A stretch of 64,000 bases of DNA from Candidatus Hydrogenedentota bacterium (GTDB lineage Bacteria > Hydrogenedentota > Hydrogenedentia > Hydrogenedentales > JAGMZX01), in assembly GCA_029556545.1 (NCBI GenBank), contig JAKQEQ010000153.1, positions 1-64,000 on the forward strand. The letters run 5' to 3'. Position 1 is the first letter of the stretch; every line of letters starts with the position of its first letter. Below are positions 9,179 to 17,930 of this stretch, piece after piece. The translations under genes were made by a program, and so were the position numbers. Below the pieces are notes generated by a model, which saw only the letters and a program-made list of their open reading frames with translations, had not been told where the DNA came from and did not search any database.

Positions 9179-9853
9179 ATGGCAGGCAGACGGACACGAG
9201 ATTGTACGAGGCATTGCGTCGGACCGCTGATGCTGGACCTGGACAACGGAACACTGGGTCTTGCCGAGCCGAGCGAGCGAGTGGACGTGCCGCATTCGGC
9301 GCTCCTGTTCCTGGCGTGGTTGGTGGAGAAGGGCCCGCTGACGGCGTCGGTGCTTTATGGACTAGCTTGTCGGCATCCCCGGGAATCGAAGCGGTCACGA
9401 AGCGCGATTGAATTGGCTGATGGTTATAGCCGATACCAGTTGTCGCTGTTACGAAAGGCGTTCGGAACATTGCGGATGCCGTGCCCGGTTCACAAGAAGG
9501 GCAGGGGCCCTGCCGCGCCGTATTATCTCGCGGAGGACGAGGCGCCGATTCGGGTATGCTCGAGCGTGCTGCCTTTTGAGGACAGGTTGCTGAACCAGGC
9601 CATCCGTGAATACGACAGGAAGGCGCACCGGGGTTGCCTGGAGACCTTGTGCGAGAACGACGCGCTGGAGACGGGGTCGTACTGTTATCGCAGTCGCGGG
9701 GCGCTGTACGCCATGCGTGCAACGTTGGCGATGAGGGATATGTCCGCGGCATTTGGGTACGAACGGGATGTGATGCCGTCGCTGCTGCTTGAAGAGGAAC
9801 GACGGCTGCATCGGGAAGCAGTCGCCCTGCTCAGTGAGCGGCGGTCCGCCTGA
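9179..9853 (+). CDS. Unknown protein with winged-helix-like region
   Basis: The 224-residue product is not recognised. Residues ~15-100 follow an OmpR/SARP-like winged-helix pattern: LMLDLDNGTLGLAE, then RVDVPHSALLFLAWLVEKG, then YQLSLLRKAFG. A helical C-terminal half follows. The ATG at 9179 has GGAGG upstream and a strong sigma70 promoter at 9101-9129. It is followed 20 bases later by the SorC-like regulator, so the two are probably cotranscribed. Its wing pattern recalls that of the divergent gene at 8076, so the pair may be distant paralogues that regulate their shared spacer. This is inference. Confidence 0.6.
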   Translation: MAGRRTRDCTRHCVGPLMLDLDNGTLGLAEPSERVDVPHSALLFLAWLVEKGPLTASVLYGLACRHPRESKRSRSAIELADGYSRYQLSLLRKAFGTLRMPCPVHKKGRGPAAPYYLAEDEAPIRVCSSVLPFEDRLLNQAIREYDRKAHRGCLETLCENDALETGSYCYRSRGALYAMRATLAMRDMSAAFGYERDVMPSLLLEEERRLHREAVALLSERRSA

Positions 9854-9873
9854 TTACGGGAGTGTTCGCGATT

Positions 9874-11259
9874 ATGGATTCCAAGCTGGAAGCGCTGGTC
9901 ATGGCGCAGCAGGCATTCGTCGAGCGGATGAATTATAACGACATCGCGCAATTGCACGGCGTGTCGGTGGCTACGGTTTCGCGGCGCCTCGCCGAGGCGA
10001 AGGAGAGCGGCTTTGTGCGGGAGATTCGCCGTGTTTTGCCGCCCAACGATCTCCGGGAGGCGCTTTACCGCTATGTGACCTTCGACAAGATCGGCAGGCG
10101 ATTGCGCGAGGCGCTGAACCAGCGCGGCGCGGGGCTCAAGCGGGTCATTGTCACGGCGGGGGACACCAATCCGGCCGAGGAATCGTCCGAGGATGAGGAA
10201 CGAAAGAAGGGGTTCCCGCGCATTACGCGCGTGGGCATTCACGGCGCGCGACTGCTCCAACAGGAACTCAAGGTGTTGCTCACGACGCAGAACTGTGTGC
10301 GCATCGGCGTCAACTGGGGATACGCCGTCCAGATGGTTTGCACCCAGTTTGGCGAATGCGACGATGAGGCATTGTTGGACTGCCCGCCGGAGCGCATCGA
10401 ATTCAACGCGTTGTCGGGGTTGTTCTGGATAGACTGTGACCCTGATATTGAACGGGCGCGAAGATCGTGGGTGTCCTCGTCCGCGGTCAACGCACAGCGG
10501 CTTGTGCAGGCGTTCCGACACCAGGAAGACATGCGGGTGCATCTTATCCGCGTGCCGGCGATTATCGGCAAGGAGATGTTCGAGAGCGAGCGGAGGCGCC
10601 TGGACATGACGCGGGAGGTGCTGCAGAACTTCTGCAAGTCGGACCCAGGGTACCGATACCTGTACGGCGACAAACCGATCTTCCCGACCACCGCCCAGGC
10701 CGAGGCGTATCTCAGCGAGCGTTGGTTGCGCCGCGGTACGGATCCCGGGCAATTCGGCACGATTCTCGAACAGGATTTCCTGCTTACGGGCCTGAGCAGC
10801 CTCGATAAGACCGCCGGGTTCGTGCACTTGAGCGACCTCGCCCTCGATAAACAGGTCGAATACTTCCGCGAGCGTTTCCATGCTTCCGGCGACGTCGCCA
10901 GTCACATCTTCACGGAGGACAGCAAGATACCGAGACTCGACCACCCGGCGCATCCGGAAATCGGCGCGGAAAACGCGCGGGTGCTCTCGTTGTGGCCGGA
11001 GGACCTGACGCAGTGCGCCGACCTGCACCGGGCCACACCAGGCGGGGTTATCGTGCTTTCGTGCGGCCAGAAAAAAGCGCATGCGCTTCTCATCGCGCTG
11101 ACCGGCCTGCAAATTGCGAACTACGTCGTGATCGACACCAACCTCGCCTGGAAGCTTTACGAGCACATGGGCATGATCAACGAACAGGAGCGGGATTTCT
11201 CGACTGTGGAGCTCTGGGACTTCTCCGTCAACGGGTCGAACGGGCAAGAGAACGGCTGA
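9874..11259 (+). CDS. SorC/DeoR-like transcriptional regulator with sugar-binding-type domain
   Basis: The N-terminus carries a helix-turn-helix at about residues 19-45 (YNDIAQLHGVSVATVSRRL), the pattern of SorC-family repressors. In that family the remainder is a sugar-phosphate-binding domain related to NagB. Here the C-terminal ~400 residues are longer and diverged: NWGYAVQMVCTQF and PGGVIVLSCGQKKAHALLIAL fit such a fold, but I cannot confirm effector residues. The product is 461 residues, against ~320 for typical SorC proteins, so there are large inserts. The ATG at 9874 is 12 bases after GGGAG; a GTG at 9862 in the same frame is the alternative. A regulatory role is fairly likely, with unknown targets. 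Confidence 0.6.
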   Translation: MDSKLEALVMAQQAFVERMNYNDIAQLHGVSVATVSRRLAEAKESGFVREIRRVLPPNDLREALYRYVTFDKIGRRLREALNQRGAGLKRVIVTAGDTNPAEESSEDEERKKGFPRITRVGIHGARLLQQELKVLLTTQNCVRIGVNWGYAVQMVCTQFGECDDEALLDCPPERIEFNALSGLFWIDCDPDIERARRSWVSSSAVNAQRLVQAFRHQEDMRVHLIRVPAIIGKEMFESERRRLDMTREVLQNFCKSDPGYRYLYGDKPIFPTTAQAEAYLSERWLRRGTDPGQFGTILEQDFLLTGLSSLDKTAGFVHLSDLALDKQVEYFRERFHASGDVASHIFTEDSKIPRLDHPAHPEIGAENARVLSLWPEDLTQCADLHRATPGGVIVLSCGQKKAHALLIALTGLQIANYVVIDTNLAWKLYEHMGMINEQERDFSTVELWDFSVNGSNGQENG

Positions 11260-11280
11260 CTTGCGGCGGCCGCACGCGCG

Positions 11281-12900
11281 TCACCAGTACGTATAGAAGT
11301 ACGATTCGATCAGCCAGCACTGAAACGCGAGAAAGGCGAGTGTGGCGACGAGAGGGGTTACGCTCTTCGCGTTGCGGCCCCATGCTTCGATCAGGTGCGC
11401 CGCGGGCAGCGCGAGAAACGGAAACACGTACAACGCCGACCGCTCCCCCTCACCGCGCGCCAGATACAGGAGATTCAGCGCCGCCAGCGTGAGCAGGCAC
11501 ACGAGGAACAGCCCCTTGCGCGCGGGGTCCGGCCGCAGCAACCGCTTCACGAACAGCACCGACACCGGAATCCCCGCGAAGAATAGCCAGGACAAAGGAT
11601 TGACTATGCGCCAGGTCCACGCGGGCCATCGCGGTGTCATCAGATCGAGGTGGCGCTGGTCCGCGTCGAATTGCGCCTTGCACGCCTGGAAGCACGCGAT
11701 CATGTCGAAGCCGGACCAGAGGCGCACCGCGGCGTGAATCGCGATGAACGCCAGCAGCGTGGCCGCCGCCGTCGTCACGACCGCCGTGGGCGCGCGCCGC
11801 AGCTTCCACAGGCCGACCAGGGCGAAATAGGCCCCGATCCCGACGAGGGAAAAGGATAGGAGGGACATGACGCCGTAGCCCAGCCCGGCGGCAAGCGCAT
11901 AGGCGACCGCGCCGCGTTGAATCGCCCGCGTGAACAGGAACAGGGTCAGGAGCGTGAACGGCGCGAACAGGATGTCCGCGCTGGTGGCGGTGAACAGGAC
12001 GATGGCGGGGATGACGCTGTACAGGAGGCAGCAGGTAAGGGCCGTTCGCTTGTCGGTGAGTTCGCGCGTCCACCAATACAGCGGGGCTATCGCGAGCGCC
12101 CCGAAGGCGACGGTCGCCAGCGACAGCGCCATAGGTTCTCGCCCGACCACGTAAGAGAATATCCAGAGGAGCGCGATAGGGCCGGGCGGATGGACGCGCG
12201 CGTGCATGGATAGGTGGGGACGCAGCCGAAGATAGCGCCCGAAGAGTTCCTGGATCGACCCTCCCGCGCCGATGTCGCCGACGTACTCGTAGGTATGGCG
12301 GGCGTACGCTTGGGCGATGCCCGCGGGACCGCCGCGAATCATGGCGACCGCGCATGCGAACAACGCCGCGAACGCGATGAGTCCCGCCAGGAACCAGGCG
12401 ACGCTCCGGGGCGAGGGATCTTGATCAAACCAACGTATCCACGCGAGAACACGCAGACAGACGGCCAGCCCGCCGCAGAACACGAGAAACGCGAGCAGAT
12501 GCCACCGCATCAAGCGCGCATATTCCGCGGCAACTGCGCGCAAGGGTTGGCTTTGCGCGACCGCGTCTTGGTACAATGCAGATGCGGCCAGCGCGGCAAG
12601 CAGCGCGCACGCGGCGACGGCCGCCGCCGTGCGCCGGTTGCTCCGGCGCACATAGGGACGCCCCAACAAGAGATACGCCGCCCCGATCAAGGCGGCCATG
12701 GCCAAGGGAACCGCGGCGGTCCGAAAGGCGGGGGCCGGTATCGCGTAAAAGGGAGTCACGTTGCCGTGGATTCCCTCGAGGCCGACAAGCCATAGCACCA
12801 ACACCCCGACCAGGCTCCAGATCAGGGTGCGCGTGTAGAGGCCGGTAAGCCGGGCGCCCAACGGCGCGGGGGCGCATCCGCCGGATGTGTCCAGCGACAT
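11281..12900 (-). CDS. Polytopic membrane glycosyltransferase (GT-C/GT39-like)
   Basis: The 539-residue product has about 11 hydrophobic segments spread along its length. After the fourth is a polar loop with MHARVHPPGPIALLW, the His-Pro-Pro-Gly element common in GT-C enzymes that take sugars from polyprenol-phosphate donors. ATSADILFAPFTLLTLFLF later in the chain is also typical. It would act at the periplasmic face of the inner membrane. It pairs conceptually with the polyprenol-phosphate glycosyltransferase at 5828, although they are 4.5 kb apart. It is divergent from the TonB/TolA-like gene. Acceptor and donor are unknown. Confidence 0.75.
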   Translation of the reverse strand: MSLDTSGGCAPAPLGARLTGLYTRTLIWSLVGVLVLWLVGLEGIHGNVTPFYAIPAPAFRTAAVPLAMAALIGAAYLLLGRPYVRRSNRRTAAAVAACALLAALAASALYQDAVAQSQPLRAVAAEYARLMRWHLLAFLVFCGGLAVCLRVLAWIRWFDQDPSPRSVAWFLAGLIAFAALFACAVAMIRGGPAGIAQAYARHTYEYVGDIGAGGSIQELFGRYLRLRPHLSMHARVHPPGPIALLWIFSYVVGREPMALSLATVAFGALAIAPLYWWTRELTDKRTALTCCLLYSVIPAIVLFTATSADILFAPFTLLTLFLFTRAIQRGAVAYALAAGLGYGVMSLLSFSLVGIGAYFALVGLWKLRRAPTAVVTTAAATLLAFIAIHAAVRLWSGFDMIACFQACKAQFDADQRHLDLMTPRWPAWTWRIVNPLSWLFFAGIPVSVLFVKRLLRPDPARKGLFLVCLLTLAALNLLYLARGEGERSALYVFPFLALPAAHLIEAWGRNAKSVTPLVATLAFLAFQCWLIESYFYTYW

Positions 12901-13012
12901 GGCGGCATTTTAGCCGTGTTTCTCCTTGTTTTCCAAGGCCGAAAGGAACTTCAGCTTGACCCGAGGGATACACGAAGACGGCGGAAAGCCCGCTGTTTCA
13001 ACGGGTCAGAGC

Positions 13013-13807
13013 ATGTCGGCAAGAGCATCGCGCGAATATTTGCGGGGTAGCTATGCGGCCCTGTATGGAGATGCGTTGGCGCGGCGGCGCCTGCGCCGCT
13101 TTCTCGTGCTATCCGCCTTTCTGCATGCGTCGTTTTTGACGGCGCTGGTGTTCGTGCCGCGCCAGCGTCCGCCCGAGCCTGTGCGCATGGTCTATCAGAT
13201 GGAGATGGTCCACGAAACGGTCGAGGCCGCTCCGGTCGAGGAACCGGCCCCGCCGGAACCAGAGCCACCGAAACCGGAGCCGCCGAAGCCGGAGCCCAAG
13301 CCGGAGCCCAAGCCGGAACCCAAACCAGAACCCAAGCCGGAACCCAAACCGGAGCCCAAGCCGGAACCTAAGCCAGAACCCAAGCCAGAACCCAAGCCGG
13401 AGCCCAAACCGGAGCCCCCTAAGCCGAAGCCAAAACCGGAGCCGCCCAAGCCGCAGCAGGTGGCGCAGGCCAAGCCGCCCAGTCGGGCGTCCATCTCGGC
13501 GCAACAGGACTTGGATCCCAAACTCGGGTGGTGGATCAACCAAGTCCAGCGAAAGATATCCTCGATGTGGCAGATTCCGCCGGGCATCCGGCTCGACGCG
13601 ACGGAAACATCGGCGCGTGTCAGTTTCTGGGTTGACCGCGAGGGACGCCTGCTCGAGATGCCCGTCGTGACGCAGCATGCCAGCGACCCGGCGCTCGGGA
13701 ACTCGGGCGTGCAGGTCATCCGCCTGGCGGCGCCGTTGCCGCGCCTGCCGGACGACTACCAGGGAACGGAACTCCGAGTTGAAATGACGTTCACGCTTGA
13801 GCGATAG
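13013..13807 (+). CDS. TonB/TolA-like energy-transducing protein
   Basis: The 264-residue product has a cytoplasmic Arg-rich start and a single transmembrane anchor (about LVLSAFLHASFLTALVFV). A long PKPEPK-type rigid spacer is followed by a C-terminal TonB/TolA domain (WINQVQRKISSMWQIPPG to ELRVEMTFTLER). Such proteins span the periplasm and link inner-membrane proton-driven motors to outer-membrane partners. Being immediately upstream of tolB suggests the TolA role. TolQ, TolR and Pal are not in the window. The start is uncertain: ATG 13013 lacks a clear ribosome site, and a TTG at 12926 is in frame. Confidence 0.82.
   Translation: MSARASREYLRGSYAALYGDALARRRLRRFLVLSAFLHASFLTALVFVPRQRPPEPVRMVYQMEMVHETVEAAPVEEPAPPEPEPPKPEPPKPEPKPEPKPEPKPEPKPEPKPEPKPEPKPEPKPEPKPEPKPEPPKPKPKPEPPKPQQVAQAKPPSRASISAQQDLDPKLGWWINQVQRKISSMWQIPPGIRLDATETSARVSFWVDREGRLLEMPVVTQHASDPALGNSGVQVIRLAAPLPRLPDDYQGTELRVEMTFTLER
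13246..13450 (+). repeat. Pro-Lys-Pro-Glu codon repeat
   Basis: Roughly twenty near-identical CCN-AAR-CCN-GAR units encode the periplasmic spacer of the TonB/TolA-like protein. The units differ mainly at third positions (AAG/AAA, CCG/CCA/CCC), so slippage and selection for an extended rod are both plausible. Confidence 0.9.
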
Positions 13808-13861
13808 AGAAGGGAACGGGTTACGGCCGCATTGCGCCGCCCGAACGAAAGGGAGAATCTC

Positions 13862-15178
13862 GTGAAACCGCTTTGCAGCTTGTTGGTGTTACTGGCGGCG
13901 TTGGCCGTCCACGTTCCGGTTTGGGCGCAAGGGGCCGTCGCGATTGACATCCGGCGCGGCGCGGACAAGCGCGCGGTAGTCGCCGTCCCGCCGTTCCTGG
14001 CGCAGCCCGGCCTTGAGACCGCCGCACGGGAGATATCGCAGGTCATCAGTTACGACCTGGAGTTCTCGGGGCTGTTCCTGGCGCTTCCGCCGAACGAATA
14101 TCCGCCGGGATTCGTCGGCTTCGACCCGGACGTGAACAAGATCAACCTCGATCCGTGGCGTCAGACTCGGGCGGAGCATATCGTGTTCGGGCTGATCACG
14201 CTCGAGGGCGACACGCTCGTGGCGGAATTGCGGCTTTTCGACCTCTTCTCGAAGCAGCAGATTGTGGGCCGATCGCTGCGCGCGCAACGCGATCTGCCCC
14301 GGCTGCTCGCCCACCGCTTTACCGAGGAAGTGATTCGGTACGTGGACGGGACGCCGGGGATCGGCACGTCGGAGATTTGCTTCAGCGCGGTCGCCGGGCA
14401 CAACGTGAAGGAGATTTTTGTCGCGGACTACGACGGCGCGAACGCGCGTCAGGTGACACAGCACGGCACGGTGTCGATCATGCCGCAGATGTCGCCGGAC
14501 GGGAGCCGCATCGCCTATCTCTCGTACAAGGACCGGTACTGTTTCCTCTACATTTACGATCGCGGCACGGGCAAGTCCACGCCGCTCTCGAAGGAAGTGG
14601 GACTCAACGCCGCGCCCGCGTGGTCGCCGGACGGCAGCCACCTCGCCATCGTGTTGAGCAAGGACGCCAATACGGAGATTTACCTGCGCAACGCGGACGG
14701 AACCGGGCTCAAGCGCCTCACGAATAACAAGGCGGGCGACACGTCGCCCACTTTCGATCCGTCGGACCAGCGCATTGCGTTTGTGAGCGATCGCGGCGGC
14801 AGCCCGCAGATTTGGGTGATGAACGCGGACGGGTCGGGGGCGCGGCGTCTTTCCGTGCAGGGCGGCAACGCCTACGACCCCGAGTGGTCGCCGGACGGCA
14901 AGTGGATCGCGTATGTTGGCGAGCGGCGCGGCGAAGGTCTCGAAATCTACATCATGGACGCCGAAACCGGACAGAACTATCAGCGCCTGACGAACTCGCC
15001 GGGCAGCAACGAATCGCCCGCGTGGTCCGCGGACGGACGGCACATCATGTTTTCGACGACGCGGAACGGGCGCGCCGAGTTGTACAGCTACACGATCAAG
15101 ACGGGCGAAGAGCGCCCCGTGCCCAATATCGCCACGCGCGCCCAGGGACCGTCCTGGGGGCCGCGTCGCGGCAACTGA
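13862..15178 (+). CDS. tolB: TolB, periplasmic Tol-Pal system protein
   Basis: TolB is a periplasmic component of the Tol-Pal envelope system. The 438-residue product has a signal peptide (KPLCSLLVLLAALAVHVPVWA) and an N-terminal alpha/beta domain. A C-terminal beta-propeller follows, made of repeats with (W/M)SPDG: MSPDGSRIAYLS, WSPDGSHLAIV, FDPSDQRIAFVS, WSPDGKWIAYVG and WSADGRHIMFS. The GTG at 13862 follows AAGGGAG at good spacing and places the signal peptide at the very start, so the ATG at 13832 is rejected. It follows the TonB/TolA-like gene by 54 bases and is followed by smpB after 13 bases. Confidence 0.92.
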   Translation: MKPLCSLLVLLAALAVHVPVWAQGAVAIDIRRGADKRAVVAVPPFLAQPGLETAAREISQVISYDLEFSGLFLALPPNEYPPGFVGFDPDVNKINLDPWRQTRAEHIVFGLITLEGDTLVAELRLFDLFSKQQIVGRSLRAQRDLPRLLAHRFTEEVIRYVDGTPGIGTSEICFSAVAGHNVKEIFVADYDGANARQVTQHGTVSIMPQMSPDGSRIAYLSYKDRYCFLYIYDRGTGKSTPLSKEVGLNAAPAWSPDGSHLAIVLSKDANTEIYLRNADGTGLKRLTNNKAGDTSPTFDPSDQRIAFVSDRGGSPQIWVMNADGSGARRLSVQGGNAYDPEWSPDGKWIAYVGERRGEGLEIYIMDAETGQNYQRLTNSPGSNESPAWSADGRHIMFSTTRNGRAELYSYTIKTGEERPVPNIATRAQGPSWGPRRGN

Positions 15179-15191
15179 GCGAAGGGGCCGT

Positions 15192-15653
15192 ATGGGCGAA
15201 AAACTGATCGCCACGAACCGGCGCGCCGGCCGGGATTACCATATCCTGGACAAGATCGAGGCGGGCGTCTCGCTCACCGGCACGGAAGTGAAGTCGCTGC
15301 GGGTCACGGGCGGCATTACGCTGAAGGACAGTTACGCGGACATCGAGGGGGGCGAACTTTATCTGCTCAACGCGCACATCAATCCCTACGAACAGGGCAA
15401 CCTCTTCAACCATGATCCCGAGCGGCCGCGGAAGCTGCTGCTGCACAAGCGCGAGATCATCCGGCTCGCGCAACGTGTCGAGGAGAAAGGCTTCACGCTT
15501 GTGCCACTGCGCGTTTACTTCAAGCGCGGCCGCGTGAAGATCGAGATTGGCGTGTGCCGCGGCAAGCACGTCTTCGACAAGCGGGAGGACATCAAGAAGC
15601 GCGAGAGCGATCGCGAGATTGACCGCGCGTTGAAACAGGCGCGGCGAGGCTGA
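15192..15653 (+). CDS. smpB: SmpB, tmRNA-binding protein
   Basis: SmpB binds tmRNA and brings it to stalled ribosomes for trans-translation. The 153-residue length is standard. Signature stretches are IATNRRAGRDYHILDKIEAG, LTGTEVKSLR and the basic C-terminus GKHVFDKREDIKKRESDREIDRAL, which enters the mRNA channel. AAGGGG precedes the ATG. It sits within the tolB cluster. A tmRNA gene (ssrA) was not recognised in the window. Confidence 0.96.
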   Translation: MGEKLIATNRRAGRDYHILDKIEAGVSLTGTEVKSLRVTGGITLKDSYADIEGGELYLLNAHINPYEQGNLFNHDPERPRKLLLHKREIIRLAQRVEEKGFTLVPLRVYFKRGRVKIEIGVCRGKHVFDKREDIKKRESDREIDRALKQARRG

Positions 15654-15663
15654 GGCGGCCATC

Positions 15664-16092
15664 ATGCACAAGGCATTGCCGCACGCACGCCCGCTGCTGG
15701 TAACGCTGCCCATCCGCGTGCAGACCTACGACATCGACCTCGCGCGGCACGTGAACAACGGGGTCTATATTCGTTGGCTGGAAGACCTGCGGATGGAGAT
15801 GCTGCGCGTCTACTACCCGCTCGAGCGGCTGATCGCGCAGGACGCCGTGCCTATCATCCACTCGACGCGCATCACGTATCATCGCTCGATACGGTTGTTC
15901 GACCACCCCGAGGGCCGCATGTGGTGTTCCCAGATGGGCCGCGCGACGCTCACCCTCGAGGCGGAGATCGTTGTGGGCGATCTCGTGTGCGCGAGCGCGA
16001 CCCAGCGGGGCGTCCTCCTCAAGATCGGCACTAGGCGCCCCGTGCGTATCCCTCAGGAGCTTGCGGACGCGTTCTTGCGGCAGAACGTTTGA
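15664..16092 (+). CDS. Hot-dog fold acyl-CoA thioesterase (YbgC/FadM-like)
   Basis: The 142-residue product has the 4-hydroxybenzoyl-CoA thioesterase-type motif YDIDLARHVNNGVYIRWLED, whose Asp is the expected catalytic residue. These enzymes hydrolyse acyl-CoA or acyl-ACP thioesters. In many bacteria a ybgC-type gene belongs to the tol-pal cluster, which fits its place two genes after tolB. It starts 10 bases after smpB and is likely cotranscribed. A second protein of the same length and motif is encoded at 63461-63889. Confidence 0.86.
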   Translation: MHKALPHARPLLVTLPIRVQTYDIDLARHVNNGVYIRWLEDLRMEMLRVYYPLERLIAQDAVPIIHSTRITYHRSIRLFDHPEGRMWCSQMGRATLTLEAEIVVGDLVCASATQRGVLLKIGTRRPVRIPQELADAFLRQNV

Positions 16093-16158
16093 GCACGCGC
16101 CGTATCGCGTGCATCCTGATGAATCCTGTAATATCACGCGAAAACCGAGGGATGCCTT

Positions 16159-17052
16159 ATGCAATTATCCGTCGGAAAGCATAGCGGCTTGTGGAGCAGG
16201 AGGCGCTTTCTCGTTGCGGCGGGCGCGGTCTTGCCGTGCGCGGTTCTGGCGGGACCACGCGCGGAGGAAACGGGTGCGGCGCCGCCCGAACCGCGTTTTC
16301 GCACGATCACGTACAACGCGCGCGAAGGCGAGGGATGGGGACTGCGCCCGGAACAACAGGCGCGTCTCGCTTGCCTGCGTCCCCAGCTTCCGCAACGAAT
16401 GGCCCTCGAGTTGGCGCTTTACGCGCCGGACGCTGTCACGCTGGTCGAAGCGCCAAGCGAAGCCGCGGTGGCGGAGATGGCGGAAGTCCTGGACATGGAA
16501 TATCGCTACTCCCACGACGCCTCGCCAGGCGCGCTGCTGACGCGCTGCAAGATCGTCGAGTGGGACCCGTCGCCCGAGGGCAAGAACGCGCCGTACACAA
16601 AACAGCAGCGGCCCAAACACTGCGCGCGCGCCGTCATCGAGACCGCGATCGGCCGCGTCACGCTGTATGGCGTCCATTACACGGCCCGGCGCGCGGAACG
16701 GCGCATCGAGGAACTGCGGACGACGCTGGACATCATCGCGGGCGACGTCGCCTCGGGCGGATCATTCCTCCTGCAGGGGGATCTGAACCATTCCCAACGG
16801 ACGCCGGAATATGCGTATTGGACGGATGCCGGGCTCGAAGACGCCTTTCGCTTGAAGGGCGCGGGCATCGAGCACACGCTCGGAACGGCGCAGCCGACGA
16901 TGCGCATCGACTACGTATGGCTGCATGGGCCCATAACGGAACGCTTGGTCGAATGCCGCGTCTTGTTCGAGGGCGCGTTCCGCACCAACCCGGAGGACCC
17001 GAGTTCCGTCGCCCTGAGCGACCACCTGCCCCTGATGGCGACCTTCGGGTGA
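16159..17052 (+). CDS. Tat-exported endonuclease/exonuclease/phosphatase-family hydrolase
   Basis: The N-terminus has a twin-arginine signal (SRRRFLVAAGAVLPCAVLA), predicting folded export. The mature domain shows the EEP-fold order: TYNAREGEG, a Glu in VTLVEAPSE, YGVHYTARR, QGDLNHS and the C-terminal SDHLPLMA. These give the Asn, Glu, Asp and His of the metal site. EEP members cleave phosphodiesters in nucleic acids, phospholipids or inositol phosphates, and the substrate is not readable here. Length is 297. It closes the forward run that starts with the TonB/TolA-like gene, 66 bases after the thioesterase. Confidence 0.82.
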   Translation: MQLSVGKHSGLWSRRRFLVAAGAVLPCAVLAGPRAEETGAAPPEPRFRTITYNAREGEGWGLRPEQQARLACLRPQLPQRMALELALYAPDAVTLVEAPSEAAVAEMAEVLDMEYRYSHDASPGALLTRCKIVEWDPSPEGKNAPYTKQQRPKHCARAVIETAIGRVTLYGVHYTARRAERRIEELRTTLDIIAGDVASGGSFLLQGDLNHSQRTPEYAYWTDAGLEDAFRLKGAGIEHTLGTAQPTMRIDYVWLHGPITERLVECRVLFEGAFRTNPEDPSSVALSDHLPLMATFG

Positions 17053-17073
17053 CGCGGCCGCCCCGCGACACGC

Positions 17074-17334
17074 TTACCAGAACGGCGTGCTCTTCGGTGT
17101 TTCCGGCAGGGGTTCTCGCTGCACGTTCTCCCAGAACGCCGCCTCCATCTCCTCCTTGCCGGACTCGTATTGCTCGACGGAAACGCTGCCGATGAGCTGT
17201 ACGGTGAGTTTCGTATCGACGCTGGTGAACCGCACGCCCGTGCCGCTGGGCAGCACCTCGGGCTCCTGTTCCGTCTTCCACTTCTTCGAGGGTCTGCCGC
17301 CGGACCACATGGTGACGATGTAAACGGTCTTCAT
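17074..17334 (-). CDS. Small unknown protein
   Basis: The 86-residue product has no recognised family. It is hydrophilic, without signal or membrane segment. It begins MKTVYIVTMWSGGRPSKKW and has a Glu-rich helix near the end (EQYESGKEEMEAAFWENVQRE). A GAAAGGG ribosome site before the ATG and ordinary amino-acid usage support it as real. It lies downstream of the PilZ gene on the same strand, separated by an intergenic repeat. Confidence 0.55.
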   Translation of the reverse strand: MKTVYIVTMWSGGRPSKKWKTEQEPEVLPSGTGVRFTSVDTKLTVQLIGSVSVEQYESGKEEMEAAFWENVQREPLPETPKSTPFW

Positions 17335-17361
17335 GCCGCGCCCTTTCCGTCTCTTCTTCCT

Positions 17362-17393
17362 CTCCCCGAGGGAGAGGGCTCGGGTGAGGGTTC
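17362..17393. repeat. REP-like intergenic repeat, copy 1
   Basis: The core CCCCGAGGGAGAGGG followed by GGGTGAGGGTTC also occurs at 36840-36869. CTCTCCC and GGGAGAG form a small stem. Similar 'PLPRGEG'-encoding repeats are common between genes of many bacteria. It lies between two same-strand genes. Confidence 0.75.
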
Positions 17394-17399
17394 GCCGTC

Positions 17400-17930
17400 T
17401 TATAAACCGACGTTTTCGTCGAGTTCCTTCAGATACTCGAGGATCGCCTGCTGGTCGGGCGCGCTAATACGGCTGAACTGCACGCCTGACCCGTAACCGT
17501 TGTGCTGGGGGATGCCCTTCGTCCAGCGGACTTGGCCGCGGGTACGCAGTTCGCGCTTGTTGCGCAGGCCGATGACCAAATCGAGCACCTGCCCTATTTC
17601 GAGGGGCTGCGCCGTGAATAACGACGCGCCGTCCGCGCTCAGATCGAGTAGACGTCCCTTGATCGCATGATGGGCTACGCTCCAGGTGTCGTCGCTGCCG
17701 GCGCGATGCGAGATTTCCAGGCTGATCTGGACCGAGCAGTTATGGCGAATCGCCCGGCGGCGCTTATGGCGGAACTCCTTCGACCAGAGCTCGCCGCGCG
17801 GGTCCGCGCCTTGCTCGATCGCATCGAGGCGCGTCCGCGCTTCGCGGTCGGCCTGACGCCGAAGGGTCCTGCGTCGATCCTGATCCACGGCTGTTCTCCC
17901 GCGTTGTGTCCCGGCATCCACCGCGCTCAT
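17400..17930 (-). CDS. PilZ-domain protein
   Basis: PilZ domains bind cyclic di-GMP and regulate motility, exopolysaccharide or other envelope functions. The 176-residue product has a charged helical N-terminus (~60 residues). The binding-loop-like RRRAIRH is followed by LDLSADGASLFTAQPLEIGQ, which corresponds to the D/N-x-S-x-x-G motif, and VQFSRIS near the end. The basic RxxxR pattern is present as RRRAIR, so binding is plausible. No partner gene (diguanylate cyclase, pilus operon) is adjacent; the PilC/GspF gene is 27 kb away. Confidence 0.82.
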   Translation of the reverse strand: MSAVDAGTQRGRTAVDQDRRRTLRRQADREARTRLDAIEQGADPRGELWSKEFRHKRRRAIRHNCSVQISLEISHRAGSDDTWSVAHHAIKGRLLDLSADGASLFTAQPLEIGQVLDLVIGLRNKRELRTRGQVRWTKGIPQHNGYGSGVQFSRISAPDQQAILEYLKELDENVGL

